Positions 1 to 10,631 of a stretch of 64,000 bases of DNA are shown here, piece after piece. The DNA comes from Burkholderiales bacterium C2 (lineage in GTDB: Bacteria; Pseudomonadota; Gammaproteobacteria; Burkholderiales; Burkholderiaceae_C): positions 1-64,000 of the forward strand of contig SCOI01000023.1 in assembly GCA_005503085.1 (NCBI GenBank). Direction: 5' to 3'. Below the pieces are notes generated by a model. The model saw only the letters and a list, made by a program, of their open reading frames with translations, made no database searches and had not been told where the DNA came from. A program made the translations under genes and the position numbers. Every line of letters starts with the position of its first letter. Position 1 is the first letter of the stretch.

Positions 1-24
1 CCCGCCCGTCCGCTCGGCGATTGA

Positions 25-2001
<1,977 letters not shown>

Positions 2002-2017
2002 GACCGGCGCCGAGGCC

Positions 2018-2512
2018 ATGTTCATCAAGGCCTTGATCGCGCCGCTGCGCTGGCTGGTCCGGCTGCTGCTGGCCCTGGCCATCCTGTTCGAAGAATGGGG
2101 CTGGGCACCGCTGCTACGCGCGATGGCGGCGCTGGGCCGGCTGCCGCTGCTGCGGCAGATCGAGGCGGGCATCGGGCGTCTGCGGCCTTATCCCGCCTTG
2201 CTGGTTTTTCTGCTGCCCAGCCTGCTGCTGATCCCGGTCAAGCTCGTGGCGCTATGGCTGATCGGGCGTGGCGAGGCGCTGCTGGGGCTGGCGGTGATCG
2301 TCGTGGCCAAGCTGCTGGGCACGGCGGTGCTGGCCCGGCTGTTCCATCTGACCGAGCCGGCGCTGCAAAGCCTGCCCTGGTTCGCGCGGCTGTATGCGCG
2401 CTGGGCGGCCTGGAAAGAGGGGCTGCTGCTGTGGGTGCGGGCCAGCCCGGTCTGGCGCTGGGCGCGGGCCTTCAAGCGGCGCCTGCGCCGGGCCTGGCGG
2501 CTCGGGCACTGA
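2018..2512 (+). CDS. small integral membrane protein, unknown function
   Basis: A 164-residue basic membrane protein that I do not recognise as a named family. It has a hydrophobic N-terminal helix (about residues 8-24, LIAPLRWLVRLLLALAILFEE) and two further helices around residues 58-78 and 86-106, then a tryptophan- and arginine-rich cytoplasmic-looking tail ending KRRLRRAWRLGH. It begins 16 bases after the tgt stop with GAGG a few bases upstream of the ATG, so it is probably in the tgt transcript. Codon use matches its neighbours. It converges on the PEP-CTERM gene at 2571-3272, with a hairpin terminator between. No function can be assigned from sequence alone. Confidence 0.8.
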   Translation: MFIKALIAPLRWLVRLLLALAILFEEWGWAPLLRAMAALGRLPLLRQIEAGIGRLRPYPALLVFLLPSLLLIPVKLVALWLIGRGEALLGLAVIVVAKLLGTAVLARLFHLTEPALQSLPWFARLYARWAAWKEGLLLWVRASPVWRWARAFKRRLRRAWRLGH

Positions 2513-2520
2513 CACCAACA

Positions 2521-2548
2521 AAAAAGCCCCGGGGAGAACCCCCGGGGC
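2521..2548 (-). terminator. rho-independent terminator of the PEP-CTERM gene
   Basis: A perfect 9-base-pair stem (GCCCCGGGG at 2526-2534 with CCCCGGGGC at 2540-2548) has a five-base loop. On the minus strand it is followed by a run of T residues (the A run at 2520-2525 on the plus strand). That makes it a classical terminator for the minus-strand gene ending at 2571. On the plus strand there is no T run, so it would stop tgt readthrough only weakly. Confidence 0.85.
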
Positions 2549-2570
2549 CTGCGCGATCAGTTTTGAGTTC

Positions 2571-3272
2571 TTACTCGGCGCGGCGGCGGCGCACCATCAG
2601 GCCCACGACACCCAGGCCGGCCAGCAGCAGCGCATAGCTCTCGGGCTCGGGCACGGCGGTGGTGAAGGTCAGGTTGTCCAGCACGATGCCGTTGCCGGCG
2701 ATGCCGAAGCCGTAGATCTGGGCGCTATTAAACTGGAAGCCGAGGAAGCGGCCTTCGTTGTAGCTGTCCCACTCGGTGTCGATGGACACGTTGTACGAGT
2801 CCAGCACATTGCCGTTCTGGCCATAGGCCAGCAGGGTGAAGTTGTTGCTGTCGCCCTCGAACTGGAACTGGTTCAGATAGGCGCCGACGCCGGCCACGCC
2901 GCTGCCGAAGCGAAAGCCCAGCTCGCCGCTGTTACCGACGAAGCCGCTGGCGACGAAGTTGCCGTTGCCGGTGGGCGTGTCGACCAGACCGTCGACCGGG
3001 TTGCCGCGGGCGCCCCACAGGCCGTTCTCGCCGAGGGTGCGGTTGTTGGCGCCGAGCTCGGTGAAAGGCGCGGAGGTGAACAGCACGGACTCGCCGACTT
3101 CGGCGCCGACGTCCTCGGGGCCGGTGCCGATCAGGCCGTCATAGCCGTTGAAGGTGATGACCTTGCTGTTGATCAGGCCGGCGTTCGTGTCGATGCGGGC
3201 GGCATGGGCGGGCAGCTGGGCCAGCAGGGCCAGTGCTGCAGCGGCCAGCGCCAGGGTGGTGCGTTGTTGCAT
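2571..3272 (-). CDS. PEP-CTERM sorting domain protein
   Basis: A 233-residue exported protein. The signal peptide covers about residues 1-24 (hydrophobic LALAAAALALLAQLPAHAA). The mature part is rich in Asn, Gly and Phe, with a beta-sandwich-like composition. The C-terminus is a textbook PEP-CTERM signal: VPEPESYALLLAGLGVVGLMVRRRR, that is a PEP box, a hydrophobic helix and an arginine cluster. In this system an exosortase (not in the window) cleaves at the tail and places the protein in the extracellular matrix or on the surface. Only 24 bases separate its start from the stop of the phosphatase gene upstream, so the two are probably co-transcribed. The body shows no catalytic motif I recognise. 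Confidence 0.9.
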   Translation of the reverse strand: MQQRTTLALAAAALALLAQLPAHAARIDTNAGLINSKVITFNGYDGLIGTGPEDVGAEVGESVLFTSAPFTELGANNRTLGENGLWGARGNPVDGLVDTPTGNGNFVASGFVGNSGELGFRFGSGVAGVGAYLNQFQFEGDSNNFTLLAYGQNGNVLDSYNVSIDTEWDSYNEGRFLGFQFNSAQIYGFGIAGNGIVLDNLTFTTAVPEPESYALLLAGLGVVGLMVRRRRAE

Positions 3273-3296
3273 GAGAGTTCTCCTTGAAAGCTGGAA

Positions 3297-5465
3297 TCAG
3301 GAACCGACGATGCCGCCGTCGTTCTTGGTGATCACGACCACGCCCGAGCGCGGGCGGCCGAAGGGCAGCGGGGTGACGCCGTCCGAGGCCAGGCCCCACT
3401 GGCTGGCGGGCCAGCGCGAGTAGAGCTCGGGGTTGCTGGCCGGCGAGTCCTCGCCCGGATGCTGGATGCCGACGAACAGGGTCTTGCCGTCCGGCGTCAT
3501 CGCGATGCCGGTGACTTCGGCGTTCGGCGGTGCGGTCAGGAAGCGGCGGGTGGCGCCGCTATTGGGGTCGACGCAGACCATGCAGTTGGCGCCGATATTG
3601 ACCCAGTCGCCGGCGGCATTGCCGGCCTGGTCGGTCTGCACCCAGAGGCGGCCGAAGGGGTCGAACCACAGACCGTCCGGCGCACCGTAGTCGGCGCTGC
3701 CCTGCGGGTCGTCGACGATATTGCCCTTGTAGTCGTTGGTGCCGGACGGATGCGGGCTCTTGCTGGTCTTGCTGTCGCCGTTCTGCACGAACAGGTTCCA
3801 GTCGAAGCCGGTGGCCAGCACGCTGTCGCTGTCCTCGGTCCAGCGGATGATGTGGCCGTAGAGGTTGTTGGCGCGCGGGTTGGCGGCATCCGGGGCCGGG
3901 CGAGCGGCGCCGGCGGCGGTGCTGCCGTCGGCCGCGTTGTTCGATACCGGGCTGGCACCGCGGCGGTTGTTATTGGTCAGCGTGCAGTAGACCTCGATCT
4001 TCTGGAAGCCGCCGATGCGCGGGCGGGCGCCGGTCCACTCGGGGCGGTCCATCATCGTCGCGCCGACCGCGTCGGCCGCCATGCGGGTCTTGATCAGGAT
4101 CTTGGCCAGCACCTCGGCATCGTCGACGCCCTGGAAGTGCGGGTTGTCGCGCAGCGCCTGGCCGTTGACACCGATGGTGCCCGGCAGCAGCGCGATCCAC
4201 TGGCCGCGCAGCGTGGCGTCGAAGCGGGCCACATAGAGCACGCCCTGATCCAGCAGATCGCGGTTGGCCGCGCGGTTCTTCGGGTCGTACTTGCCGGCAC
4301 TGACGAATTTGTAGATGTACTCGTTGCGCTCGTCGTCGCCCATATAGACGGCCAGATGGCCGTTCTTGTCGACCACATACTGGGCGCTCTCATGCTTGAA
4401 GCGGCCCAGCGCGGTGCGCTTGACCGGCACGCTCTTCGGATCGTAGGGGTCGATCTCGACCACCCAGCCGAACAGATTGGGCTCCTTGGGGTTCAGCGCC
4501 AGATCGAAGCGCGGGTCCTGCTTGTCCCAGGCATAGCCGAAGCCGGCGGCGACCACGCCGTAGCGGTTGTTGATCGCGGCCTGCTCGCCAGCGGGCATCG
4601 CGCCGGCGGTGCCGAAGTTGCCGTTGAAGTTTTCTTCGCAGGTCAGGTAGGTGCCCCAGGGCGTGATGCCGTTGGCGCAGTTGTTGATCGTGCCGTAGGC
4701 AATGCGGCCGTCGCTGCTCTTGCCGGTCGGCACGGTCTCGGTCGGCTTGATCAGGTACTCGTTGGACTTCAGCAGCGCATGGCCGGCGGCCGGGCCGGAG
4801 ATGCGCATCTTGCTGTTGGCGGTCAGGCGGCGACCGTAGGGCGAGTTCTTCACCACCATCCAGCGGCCGTTGCGACGGCGCGCCTCCAGGATGGAGACGC
4901 CGTGCGCGGCCTGCGACTTGCGCACATGCTCGATGCTGGCGCCGGGCACGCCTTGCGGGGTCAGGATTTGCTCATGCGTGTATTCGTTGTTGGCGCACAG
5001 CAGGCCGCGGTCGCTAACGGGCTTGCCGTCGGCGCCGGCGAAGGGCATGAAAGCCATGCCGTCGGTGTGCTCGCCGTACTGGCGCTCCTGGTCGGCAGCG
5101 CTGTTGCTGGCGTCGCCGGCGAAGGCCGGGCCGCCGGCCACGATGGCATCGCCCCAGGCGACGAACAGCTCGGCGCTGTAGCCGGCCGGCACGGTGACGC
5201 GGTCGGCCACCGGCGCCACCATCGCGGGCACGCTCTCGAAGCCGATGCCCGGGAAGCCCAGGCCAGGCGCCACCGGTGCGGCCTGCACCGTGGCGGTCAG
5301 GCCCGACAGCGTCAGGCCGCCGGCCGCGCTCAGCGCGGTGGCGCTGACCGAGCCCTTGACGAACAGGCGCCGGCTGTCATCGACGGCATCGATGACCTCG
5401 TGGATGGATGCATTGCCGGACGGGTTGAGCGTCTCGTCGTTGCGCGGATGGTTGATGCCCTTCAT
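3297..5465 (-). CDS. PhoX-family phosphatase, Tat-exported (DUF839)
   Basis: A 722-residue protein. Residues about 31-39 read SRRLFVKGS, a twin-arginine signal followed by a hydrophobic stretch, as in PhoX alkaline phosphatases, which are exported folded with iron and calcium bound. Family features include the TWGTYLTCEENFNGN block (conserved Cys and Glu pair), GRFKHESAQYVV, YMGDDERNEYIYKFVS, GLWFDPFGRLWVQTD and NAEVTGIAMTPDGKTLFVGIQHPGE near the end. Expected role: release of phosphate from organic esters outside the cytoplasm. The frame stays open 627 bases further upstream, but the ATG at 5465 has AGGAG about seven bases before it and begins just before the Tat signal. Palindrome copy A lies about 100 bases upstream. 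Substrate preference is inferred from the family. Confidence 0.88.
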   Translation of the reverse strand: MKGINHPRNDETLNPSGNASIHEVIDAVDDSRRLFVKGSVSATALSAAGGLTLSGLTATVQAAPVAPGLGFPGIGFESVPAMVAPVADRVTVPAGYSAELFVAWGDAIVAGGPAFAGDASNSAADQERQYGEHTDGMAFMPFAGADGKPVSDRGLLCANNEYTHEQILTPQGVPGASIEHVRKSQAAHGVSILEARRRNGRWMVVKNSPYGRRLTANSKMRISGPAAGHALLKSNEYLIKPTETVPTGKSSDGRIAYGTINNCANGITPWGTYLTCEENFNGNFGTAGAMPAGEQAAINNRYGVVAAGFGYAWDKQDPRFDLALNPKEPNLFGWVVEIDPYDPKSVPVKRTALGRFKHESAQYVVDKNGHLAVYMGDDERNEYIYKFVSAGKYDPKNRAANRDLLDQGVLYVARFDATLRGQWIALLPGTIGVNGQALRDNPHFQGVDDAEVLAKILIKTRMAADAVGATMMDRPEWTGARPRIGGFQKIEVYCTLTNNNRRGASPVSNNAADGSTAAGAARPAPDAANPRANNLYGHIIRWTEDSDSVLATGFDWNLFVQNGDSKTSKSPHPSGTNDYKGNIVDDPQGSADYGAPDGLWFDPFGRLWVQTDQAGNAAGDWVNIGANCMVCVDPNSGATRRFLTAPPNAEVTGIAMTPDGKTLFVGIQHPGEDSPASNPELYSRWPASQWGLASDGVTPLPFGRPRSGVVVITKNDGGIVGS

Positions 5466-5560
5466 GCGTAGCTCCTGCCTGGTAGGTGGGGGTGTCGGGC
5501 CGCCCAACGCGGCCGGTAACAACCCACTATGCGAGGCCTGGGCGACGCGGCCGTGACGCG

Positions 5561-5582
5561 GTAGAGCCGTTCGGCTCATGCC
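5561..5582. promoter_or_regulatory. palindrome copy A (shared intergenic palindrome)
   Basis: The core GAGCCG-TT-CGGCTC at 5564-5577 is a perfect inverted repeat. It is followed by CATGCC, so on the minus strand it reads GGCATGAGCCG-AA-CGGCTCTACC. This matches copies at 9324-9370 and 14440-14467. It lies 27 bases past the stop of the S8 protease gene and about 100 bases before the PhoX start, so it could be an operator for PhoX or a REP-like element. Confidence 0.6.
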
Positions 5583-5608
5583 CTGAGCCGGCCGCAGGCG
5601 CCACAGGG

Positions 5609-7429
5609 TCAGGGCTTGCCCGCGCCTTTCTCGCGGCGGCGGCGTGCCAGCCCCAGGGCCGGCAGGCTCAGCGACAGCGCCAGCAGCCACAGCGGCGAAC
5701 TGGCACCGCCACCACCCCCCTCGGGTGAGGGGGTCGGCGTGGGCGTCGGTGTCGGCGTGGGGGTTGGCGTCGGTGTGGGCGTCGGCGTCGGGGTAGGCGT
5801 CGGCTCCGGGATCGGCTTGCTGCCTTGCAGCGCGCCGCAGCTGTCCAGCGCGGCGCCGCTGAGGCTGGCCGGTGTGCGGGTCGGGGCGGTGTAGCTGGCC
5901 GGCGCCTGGGCGTAGCGCAGCGCCTGCTCGGCGTCGAGCAGGCCGGCGCCGCAGCTGCTGGTGCTGCAAGTGCAGCGGCTCGGATTGGCGGCGCTGCAGG
6001 CGCCCAGCGCGGCGGCCACGGCATGCGGGCGGGCGCTGATCTTCAGGCCGGCCTCGACCTGGGCCAGGGTCAGCGCCGGATTGGCGGCCCACATCAGCGC
6101 GGCCGTGCCGGCCACCTGGGGCGCGGCGAAGCTGCTGCCGCTGACGGCGCCATAGCCCCAGCCGCCGGCTTGCACAGCGGTCGTGCCCTTGTTGGTGGTC
6201 GAGGCGATGCCGCTGTCGGCCAGCAGGCTGTCGCAGGTCTTGCCGCTGTCGGCGTCGCCGCCGGTGGTGGCCAGCTGGATCTCGCTGCCGAAGTTCGAGT
6301 AGTAGGCCTTGAAGCCCTGGCGGTTGACCGCCGCCACGCCGAACACCCCGGCGCAGTTGGCCGGCCGGCCCACCGCGCTGCGCAGATTGCCGGCCGCCGC
6401 GACGATCATCACGCCACGGCTGCGCAGCTCGGTAATGGTGTCGCTGTAGAGCTTGGCGGCGGCGGCCACATCGGCATTGGCGTCATTGACATTGCAGGAG
6501 TACAAGCCGGCGAAGCCGATCACCAGGATCTTGGCCGGCGTCGGGTTGGCCGGCACGCCCGCCACCTGCAGGCCGGCAGCCCAGCGCATGCCGTCCACCA
6601 TATCGGGAACAGAGGCGCCGCATTTGCCCGACACCCGCACCGGCAGGATGCGGGCGTTCCAGTTGATGCCGGCCACGCCGGCGGCGTTATTGCTCACCGC
6701 GCCGAGCTGGCCGGCCACCAAGGTGCCGTGCCAGCTGCTCTTCGGGTTGACGATGCAGCCGTCCCACAGCGCCGGGTTGGCGTTGAACTCGGCCTGGGTC
6801 AGCGCGTCGCCCGGATCGTCGGCGCTGTTGCTGCGGCCGACGCCGTTGTTGGCGTACTCGGCCTTGCTGACGAAGTTGTAGCCGGGCAGGGTGTTGGCCT
6901 GCAGGTCCGGATGGGCGGTCAGGCCCGAGTCCAGCACCGCGATCACCGGGTCGGTGCTGCCCTTGCTGATGTCCCAGGCCTTGGGGAAGCCGGCCAGGCC
7001 GGCGCTGCCGGCCGCCGCAGGTTCGCCCAGCCACCACTGCTCGCTGGTGAACAGCGTGTCGTTGGGCACTGCCGCGCGCTGCTCGCGCATCTGGCCCAGC
7101 ACGGCCTCGACCTCGGGCTCGCGGCGCAGCGCCGCGGTCAGCCGGGCGAGCTGGGCCGCGTCGAGGCTGCCGCTGCTTTGCAGCACCCACCAGCCCGAGC
7201 CCAGCGGCCGGACCTGGCGCAGGCCGTGCGCCTGCAAGAGCGCGGGTGCCGGCTGCGGCGCGTGCAGCTTGACGACCAGCTCGCGCGCCAGCGGCGCGGT
7301 CAGGGCTTGCTGGGCGCGCTGCGGCGCGAACGCACCGCTGAGCATCGCGACGGCCGCCGCCGCGATCAGCGTGGGAACAAGGCGGGGCGCGATGGCGCGC
7401 AGCGAAGAGGGGAGGTGTCGGGTCAGCAT
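5609..7429 (-). CDS. secreted subtilisin-family (S8) serine protease with sorting-type tail
   Basis: A 606-residue secreted protease. It has an N-terminal membrane or signal segment (about residues 17-35), an inhibitor-like propeptide (about 45-125), then the S8 domain. The triad is Asp167 in VIAVLDSGLTAHPDL, His234 in SWHGTLVAGQ and Ser433 in SGSSFAAPQVAG, with oxyanion Asn348 in AAAGN. After the catalytic domain comes a Pro-Thr repeat linker, then a glycine run, a hydrophobic helix (PLWLLALSLSLPALGLA) and RRRREK. That tail resembles GlyGly-CTERM (rhombosortase) signals more than PEP-CTERM, because the PEP box is replaced by glycines. I chose the ATG at 7429; an upstream in-frame start adds 30 residues before the signal. 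It is divergent from the secretin gene. Confidence 0.93.
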   Translation of the reverse strand: MLTRHLPSSLRAIAPRLVPTLIAAAAVAMLSGAFAPQRAQQALTAPLARELVVKLHAPQPAPALLQAHGLRQVRPLGSGWWVLQSSGSLDAAQLARLTAALRREPEVEAVLGQMREQRAAVPNDTLFTSEQWWLGEPAAAGSAGLAGFPKAWDISKGSTDPVIAVLDSGLTAHPDLQANTLPGYNFVSKAEYANNGVGRSNSADDPGDALTQAEFNANPALWDGCIVNPKSSWHGTLVAGQLGAVSNNAAGVAGINWNARILPVRVSGKCGASVPDMVDGMRWAAGLQVAGVPANPTPAKILVIGFAGLYSCNVNDANADVAAAAKLYSDTITELRSRGVMIVAAAGNLRSAVGRPANCAGVFGVAAVNRQGFKAYYSNFGSEIQLATTGGDADSGKTCDSLLADSGIASTTNKGTTAVQAGGWGYGAVSGSSFAAPQVAGTAALMWAANPALTLAQVEAGLKISARPHAVAAALGACSAANPSRCTCSTSSCGAGLLDAEQALRYAQAPASYTAPTRTPASLSGAALDSCGALQGSKPIPEPTPTPTPTPTPTPTPTPTPTPTPTPSPEGGGGGASSPLWLLALSLSLPALGLARRRREKGAGKP

Positions 7430-7534
7430 GGACGACACCCTATTGCGCTGGCGTGAACAGCGCGTGACAGGACGGCGTCGCGGGCCTGTCATCGCACGGT
7501 CATCGGCGGCGCCCAGCATTGCCCGTTTAGGCGC

Positions 7535-9322
7535 ATGCTCCCCAGCCCCTTGCTCTCCAGACCTCTTGTGCTGCCCTCATGCCTGCGCCGGGCCTGTCTC
7601 GCGCTGCTGCTGATGTGCGCCGTTCTGGCCTGGGCCGCACCGGCCGCGCAGCAAGGCCTGGCGCTGAACTTCCGTGACACCCGGCTGAGCGCCGTCTTCG
7701 AGACCCTGTCGCGCCACAGCGGTCTGAACTTCGTGTTCGATCAGGAGGTGCGCAGCGACACCCGGCTGTCGCTGTCGCTGCGCCATGCCAGCGTCGATGA
7801 GGCCCTGCGCCTGATCCTCGCGTTGCAGCAGCTGGAGCAGAAATGGCTGACGCCCAACACGGTGCTGATCTACCCGGCCACGCCGGCCAAGCGGCGCGAG
7901 CATCAGGAGCTGCAGACCCGCAGCTTCTATCTGAACAGCGCCGATCCCAAGCAGGTGCAGGCCTTGCTGCGCGGCCTGCTCAAGACCCGCGACCTGGTCA
8001 TAGACGAGCGCCTGAACCTGGTGATGATGCGCGACACGCCCGAGGCGCTGACCCTGGCCGAGCAGCTGATCGCCGGCTTGGACCGGCCCGACGCCGAGCT
8101 GCTGGTGGAGCTGGAGCTTCTTGAAGTCGCCAGCAGCCAGGGCAGCGAGCTGGGCATAGACTGGCCCGGCTCGGTGCAGCGCGGCCTGCCAGGCGACGCC
8201 AGCCGGGTGCCCTGGGGTGCAGGCCGCGAGCTGCTCAGCAGCATCGCCAACCCGGCGCTGGTGGCCCGGCTGCGCGGCGATCGTGAGCTGGCGACCCTGA
8301 TCGCGAAACCGCAGCTGCGCCTGCGCAACCGCGACAAGTCCCGCATCGAGCTGGGCGGCAAGCTGCCGCTGTTCGGCAGCAGCGCCAGTCCGGACATCGG
8401 CGTGACGACCAATGTCAGCTACCAGGACATCGGGCTGAAGCTGGCGCTGCAGCCTCAGGTGCAGTCCGATGGCGAGGTCGTGCTCAAGCTCGATCTGGAG
8501 CTCAGCTACCTGCTGGCCGAGGTTCGCTCCGGCGGCAACCCGCCGGCCACCGCCTACCGCATCGGCCAGCGCAGCACCAGCACCGTGGTGCGGCTGCGCG
8601 ATGGCGAGACCCAGCTGCTGGCCGGCCTGATCGGCGACAGCGAGCGCCAGACGGCGCGCGGCCTGCCCGGGCTGTCCGGCTTGCCGGTGCTGGGGCGTCT
8701 GTTCGGCGTTGGCGAGGACAGCCGCAGCAAGTCCGATATCGTGCTGCTGATCACGCCGCGGCTGCTGCGGCTGGCGCCGCTGCCCGGCCCCGAGTTGCTG
8801 CGCCTGGCCAGCGGGCGCGATGCCGATCCGGGCGCCGCGAGCCTGCGGCTGCGGCGCGGCGTGGTGGCGGCCTCGGGGGCGCCGTCCGGCGGCGGCGCCG
8901 AGCCGGCGCCGGAGACTGCCGCTGAGGCGCGTGTGGACGGCAAGGAGGTCGACAGCGAGGCAGGCAGCGAGGCCGACAGCGAGGCCGTTGCCGAGCTGCA
9001 GACCAGCGGCAGCGCCGCTGTCGGCGAGACCCTGTCGGTATCGCTGCACAACAAGTCCCCCCATCTGCTGCGTGGCGAGCTGCGCTACGACCTGAGCCTG
9101 TTCGCGCCCGCCGAGGGCGGCGCGGCGGCCAACACCGGCAGCGTCGCGTTCGAGCTGCCTCCGCAGGGCCAGCTGTCGCTGCCGCTGCGCGTGCATTCGG
9201 GGGCGGCCGGTGTGAGCTCGATGATCGAGGTGCTCAATCTGCGCGGCCAGAACGCCGCCGGCGACGCGCTGCCGGCGCGGCTGGAAGGCGACGGCCAGGT
9301 CGAGATCCGGGCCCGGGAATGA
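7535..9322 (+). CDS. orphan secretin (GspD/PilQ-type outer-membrane channel) with C-terminal extension
   Basis: A 595-residue protein with a signal peptide (cleavage near AWAAPAAQ, about residue 37). A short STN/secretin N-domain follows (GLALNFRDTRLSAVFETLSRHSGLNFVF), then N1-like repeats (RSFYLNSADPKQVQALLRGLLKTRDLVID) and the secretin domain (about residues 220-410) ending in GLPGLSGLPVLGRLFGVGE and IVLLITPRLLR, the diagnostic end of the family. After an acidic linker (about 440-490) comes a roughly 100-residue beta-rich module starting VGETLSVSLHNKS, similar to the cohesin-like tails of some GspD paralogues. No other type II secretion or pilus genes lie nearby. It diverges from the S8 protease across 105 bases and runs into an EpsA-like regulator gene. 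Its cargo is unknown. Confidence 0.9.
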   Translation: MLPSPLLSRPLVLPSCLRRACLALLLMCAVLAWAAPAAQQGLALNFRDTRLSAVFETLSRHSGLNFVFDQEVRSDTRLSLSLRHASVDEALRLILALQQLEQKWLTPNTVLIYPATPAKRREHQELQTRSFYLNSADPKQVQALLRGLLKTRDLVIDERLNLVMMRDTPEALTLAEQLIAGLDRPDAELLVELELLEVASSQGSELGIDWPGSVQRGLPGDASRVPWGAGRELLSSIANPALVARLRGDRELATLIAKPQLRLRNRDKSRIELGGKLPLFGSSASPDIGVTTNVSYQDIGLKLALQPQVQSDGEVVLKLDLELSYLLAEVRSGGNPPATAYRIGQRSTSTVVRLRDGETQLLAGLIGDSERQTARGLPGLSGLPVLGRLFGVGEDSRSKSDIVLLITPRLLRLAPLPGPELLRLASGRDADPGAASLRLRRGVVAASGAPSGGGAEPAPETAAEARVDGKEVDSEAGSEADSEAVAELQTSGSAAVGETLSVSLHNKSPHLLRGELRYDLSLFAPAEGGAAANTGSVAFELPPQGQLSLPLRVHSGAAGVSSMIEVLNLRGQNAAGDALPARLEGDGQVEIRARE

Positions 9323-9323
9323 G

Positions 9324-9370
9324 GCGTTCGGCCCATGCCGGCCTGGCGCCATGAGCCGAACGGTCTATGC
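9324..9370. promoter_or_regulatory. palindrome copies B1 and B2, inverted pair
   Basis: Two copies of the shared palindrome face each other right after the secretin stop. B1 (9324-9341) reads GCGTTCGGCCCATGCCGG, and B2 (9348-9370) contains CATGAGCCGAACGG then TCTATGC. Together they can form a stem of 13 positions with one mismatch (9325-9337 with 9350-9362, loop 12 bases). The regulator gene starts at 9485, so the pair may be an operator for that gene, a terminator-like hairpin for the secretin gene without a T run, or a BIME-like repeat. Confidence 0.6.
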
Positions 9371-9484
9371 GTCGACATTTCCTTCAACAGAAGGTCATCA
9401 GCGGTCTTTACATTGCGCAACATCCCGAGGCGGGCCGACAGCGGTCTCGTGGCCTGCCTTTTTCTCAACCGCGTCCCTGTCCCC

Positions 9485-10348
9485 ATGAACAACCATGACC
9501 CGAGCGACATCCCGATGTCGCAGGAGAGTCTGAAGGCCGAGGCCTTGATGCGTGCGGCTGATTCTGCGCTGGAGGTGAGGCGGCGCTATCAGTTCTTTGT
9601 CTGGATGCAGAGCCATCTGCAGCCGCTGCTGCCGCATCAGCTGGCCATCTGCGGCGCCTACCAGCGCGCGGCGCGCGAGCTGGTGTTCGATGTCTTCAAC
9701 ACCGTGCCACTGCCCGAGCCGCTGCTCGCCGAGCTGACCCGCAGCGGCAGCGCGCTGATGCAGCGCCTGCAGCTGATGTGGCTGCAGGCGCGCGGCCGGC
9801 CGGTCTGCACCAGCGTCGAGGCCGAGGGCGGCGCGACGCCCGATGCGCTGGCCCTGGTCGAGGCCGGCGTCGGCGATGTGCTGCTGCACGGCCTGTCGCG
9901 GCCGCAGCGGCCCAGCGAGATCGAGGGCTTCTATGTCTTTGCGCGTGTCGGCGCGCCGGCCACGCCGGCGCAGTGCCGCCATCTGGAGCTGCTGCTGCCG
10001 CATATCCACGCCACCTGGCAGCGGGTGCAGAACGTCGAGCACGACCTCAGCCCGCTGCCCTCGTCGATGATGACGCCGCGCAGCAGCCACCCGACCGGCA
10101 TCACCGAGCGCGAGCGCCAGATCCTCAGCTGGCTGCGCGAGGGCAAGAACAACCAGCAGATCGGCGAGGGCCTGGGCATCAGCGCGCTGACGGTGAAGAA
10201 CCATGTGCAGAAGATCCTGCGCAAGCTCAATGCCAGCAACCGCGCCCAGGCCGTGGCCTGCGCGATGACGCTGAACCTGCTGGACCACCGGCCGCCTCAG
10301 GGTTTTCCCATGCTCGAACCGGCCGACCGTAGTCCGAAAGGGCTGTGA
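9485..10348 (+). CDS. epsA: LuxR-family transcriptional regulator, EpsA-like (PEP-CTERM/exosortase-associated)
   Basis: A 287-residue regulator. The N-terminal ~190 residues (EALMRAADSALEVRRRYQFF, then LPHQLAICGAY, then DVLLHGLSRPQRPSEIEGFY) resemble the EpsA family linked to exosortase and exopolysaccharide loci. The C-terminus (about 205-265) is a GerE/LuxR helix-turn-helix: ITERERQILSWLREGKNNQQ, GISALTVKNHVQKILRKL. Expected role: DNA-binding control of surface-protein or exopolysaccharide genes. I chose ATG 9485; the frame is open 50 codons upstream but that part crosses the palindrome region, and MSQESLKAE at 9515 is another plausible start. No receiver domain is present, so it is not an ordinary two-component response regulator. 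It is flanked by PEP-CTERM genes, which supports the call. Confidence 0.75.
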   Translation: MNNHDPSDIPMSQESLKAEALMRAADSALEVRRRYQFFVWMQSHLQPLLPHQLAICGAYQRAARELVFDVFNTVPLPEPLLAELTRSGSALMQRLQLMWLQARGRPVCTSVEAEGGATPDALALVEAGVGDVLLHGLSRPQRPSEIEGFYVFARVGAPATPAQCRHLELLLPHIHATWQRVQNVEHDLSPLPSSMMTPRSSHPTGITERERQILSWLREGKNNQQIGEGLGISALTVKNHVQKILRKLNASNRAQAVACAMTLNLLDHRPPQGFPMLEPADRSPKGL

Positions 10349-10631
10349 ACTGCATCACGTTTCCCGCAACGCCTGTCACCTTGGGCTGCGAAAGTGCGAG
10401 CTGTCGAAAGGACAGATAGTCGTTCTTTAAGCCAGGGTCGGCCCCAGCGACCCAAACGCCCAAGGCCGCCTCCCGGCGCAGTGCTCCCACGCTGCGTCCC
10501 GGCAGCGGCAACCCAGGCGCAGCTGCGGATAGAGGGAGGAGTTCGCCATGGGCTCCGCTTATCCAGGCACAAGTGAACTCACGAGCACAACTCATCAACC
10601 TGCCTTTTCTTTTTCCAATCGGAGAAAACAC
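10349..10631 (+). promoter_or_regulatory. leader region of the PEP-CTERM gene, 283 bases without a gene
   Basis: This is the longest gap in the first half. I see two small hairpins (CTGTC-GAAAG-GACAG near 10403, and GGGTCG/CGACCC near 10436-10454) and a purine-rich ribosome site (GGAGAAAACAC) directly before the ATG at 10632. I found no recognisable sigma-54 site (TGGC...TTGC), although PEP-CTERM genes elsewhere often use one. An in-frame extension from 10548 into the CDS is not supported, because the signal peptide starts at 10632. Confidence 0.4.

Noticed and set aside
3459-5471. 670-residue plus-strand frame over the PhoX gene
   Set aside because: It runs opposite a gene with clear Tat signal and catalytic blocks; high GC keeps antisense frames open.
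10349-10631. Sigma-54 promoter before the PEP-CTERM gene
   Set aside because: No TGGC-N-TTGC element with correct spacing was found in the leader.
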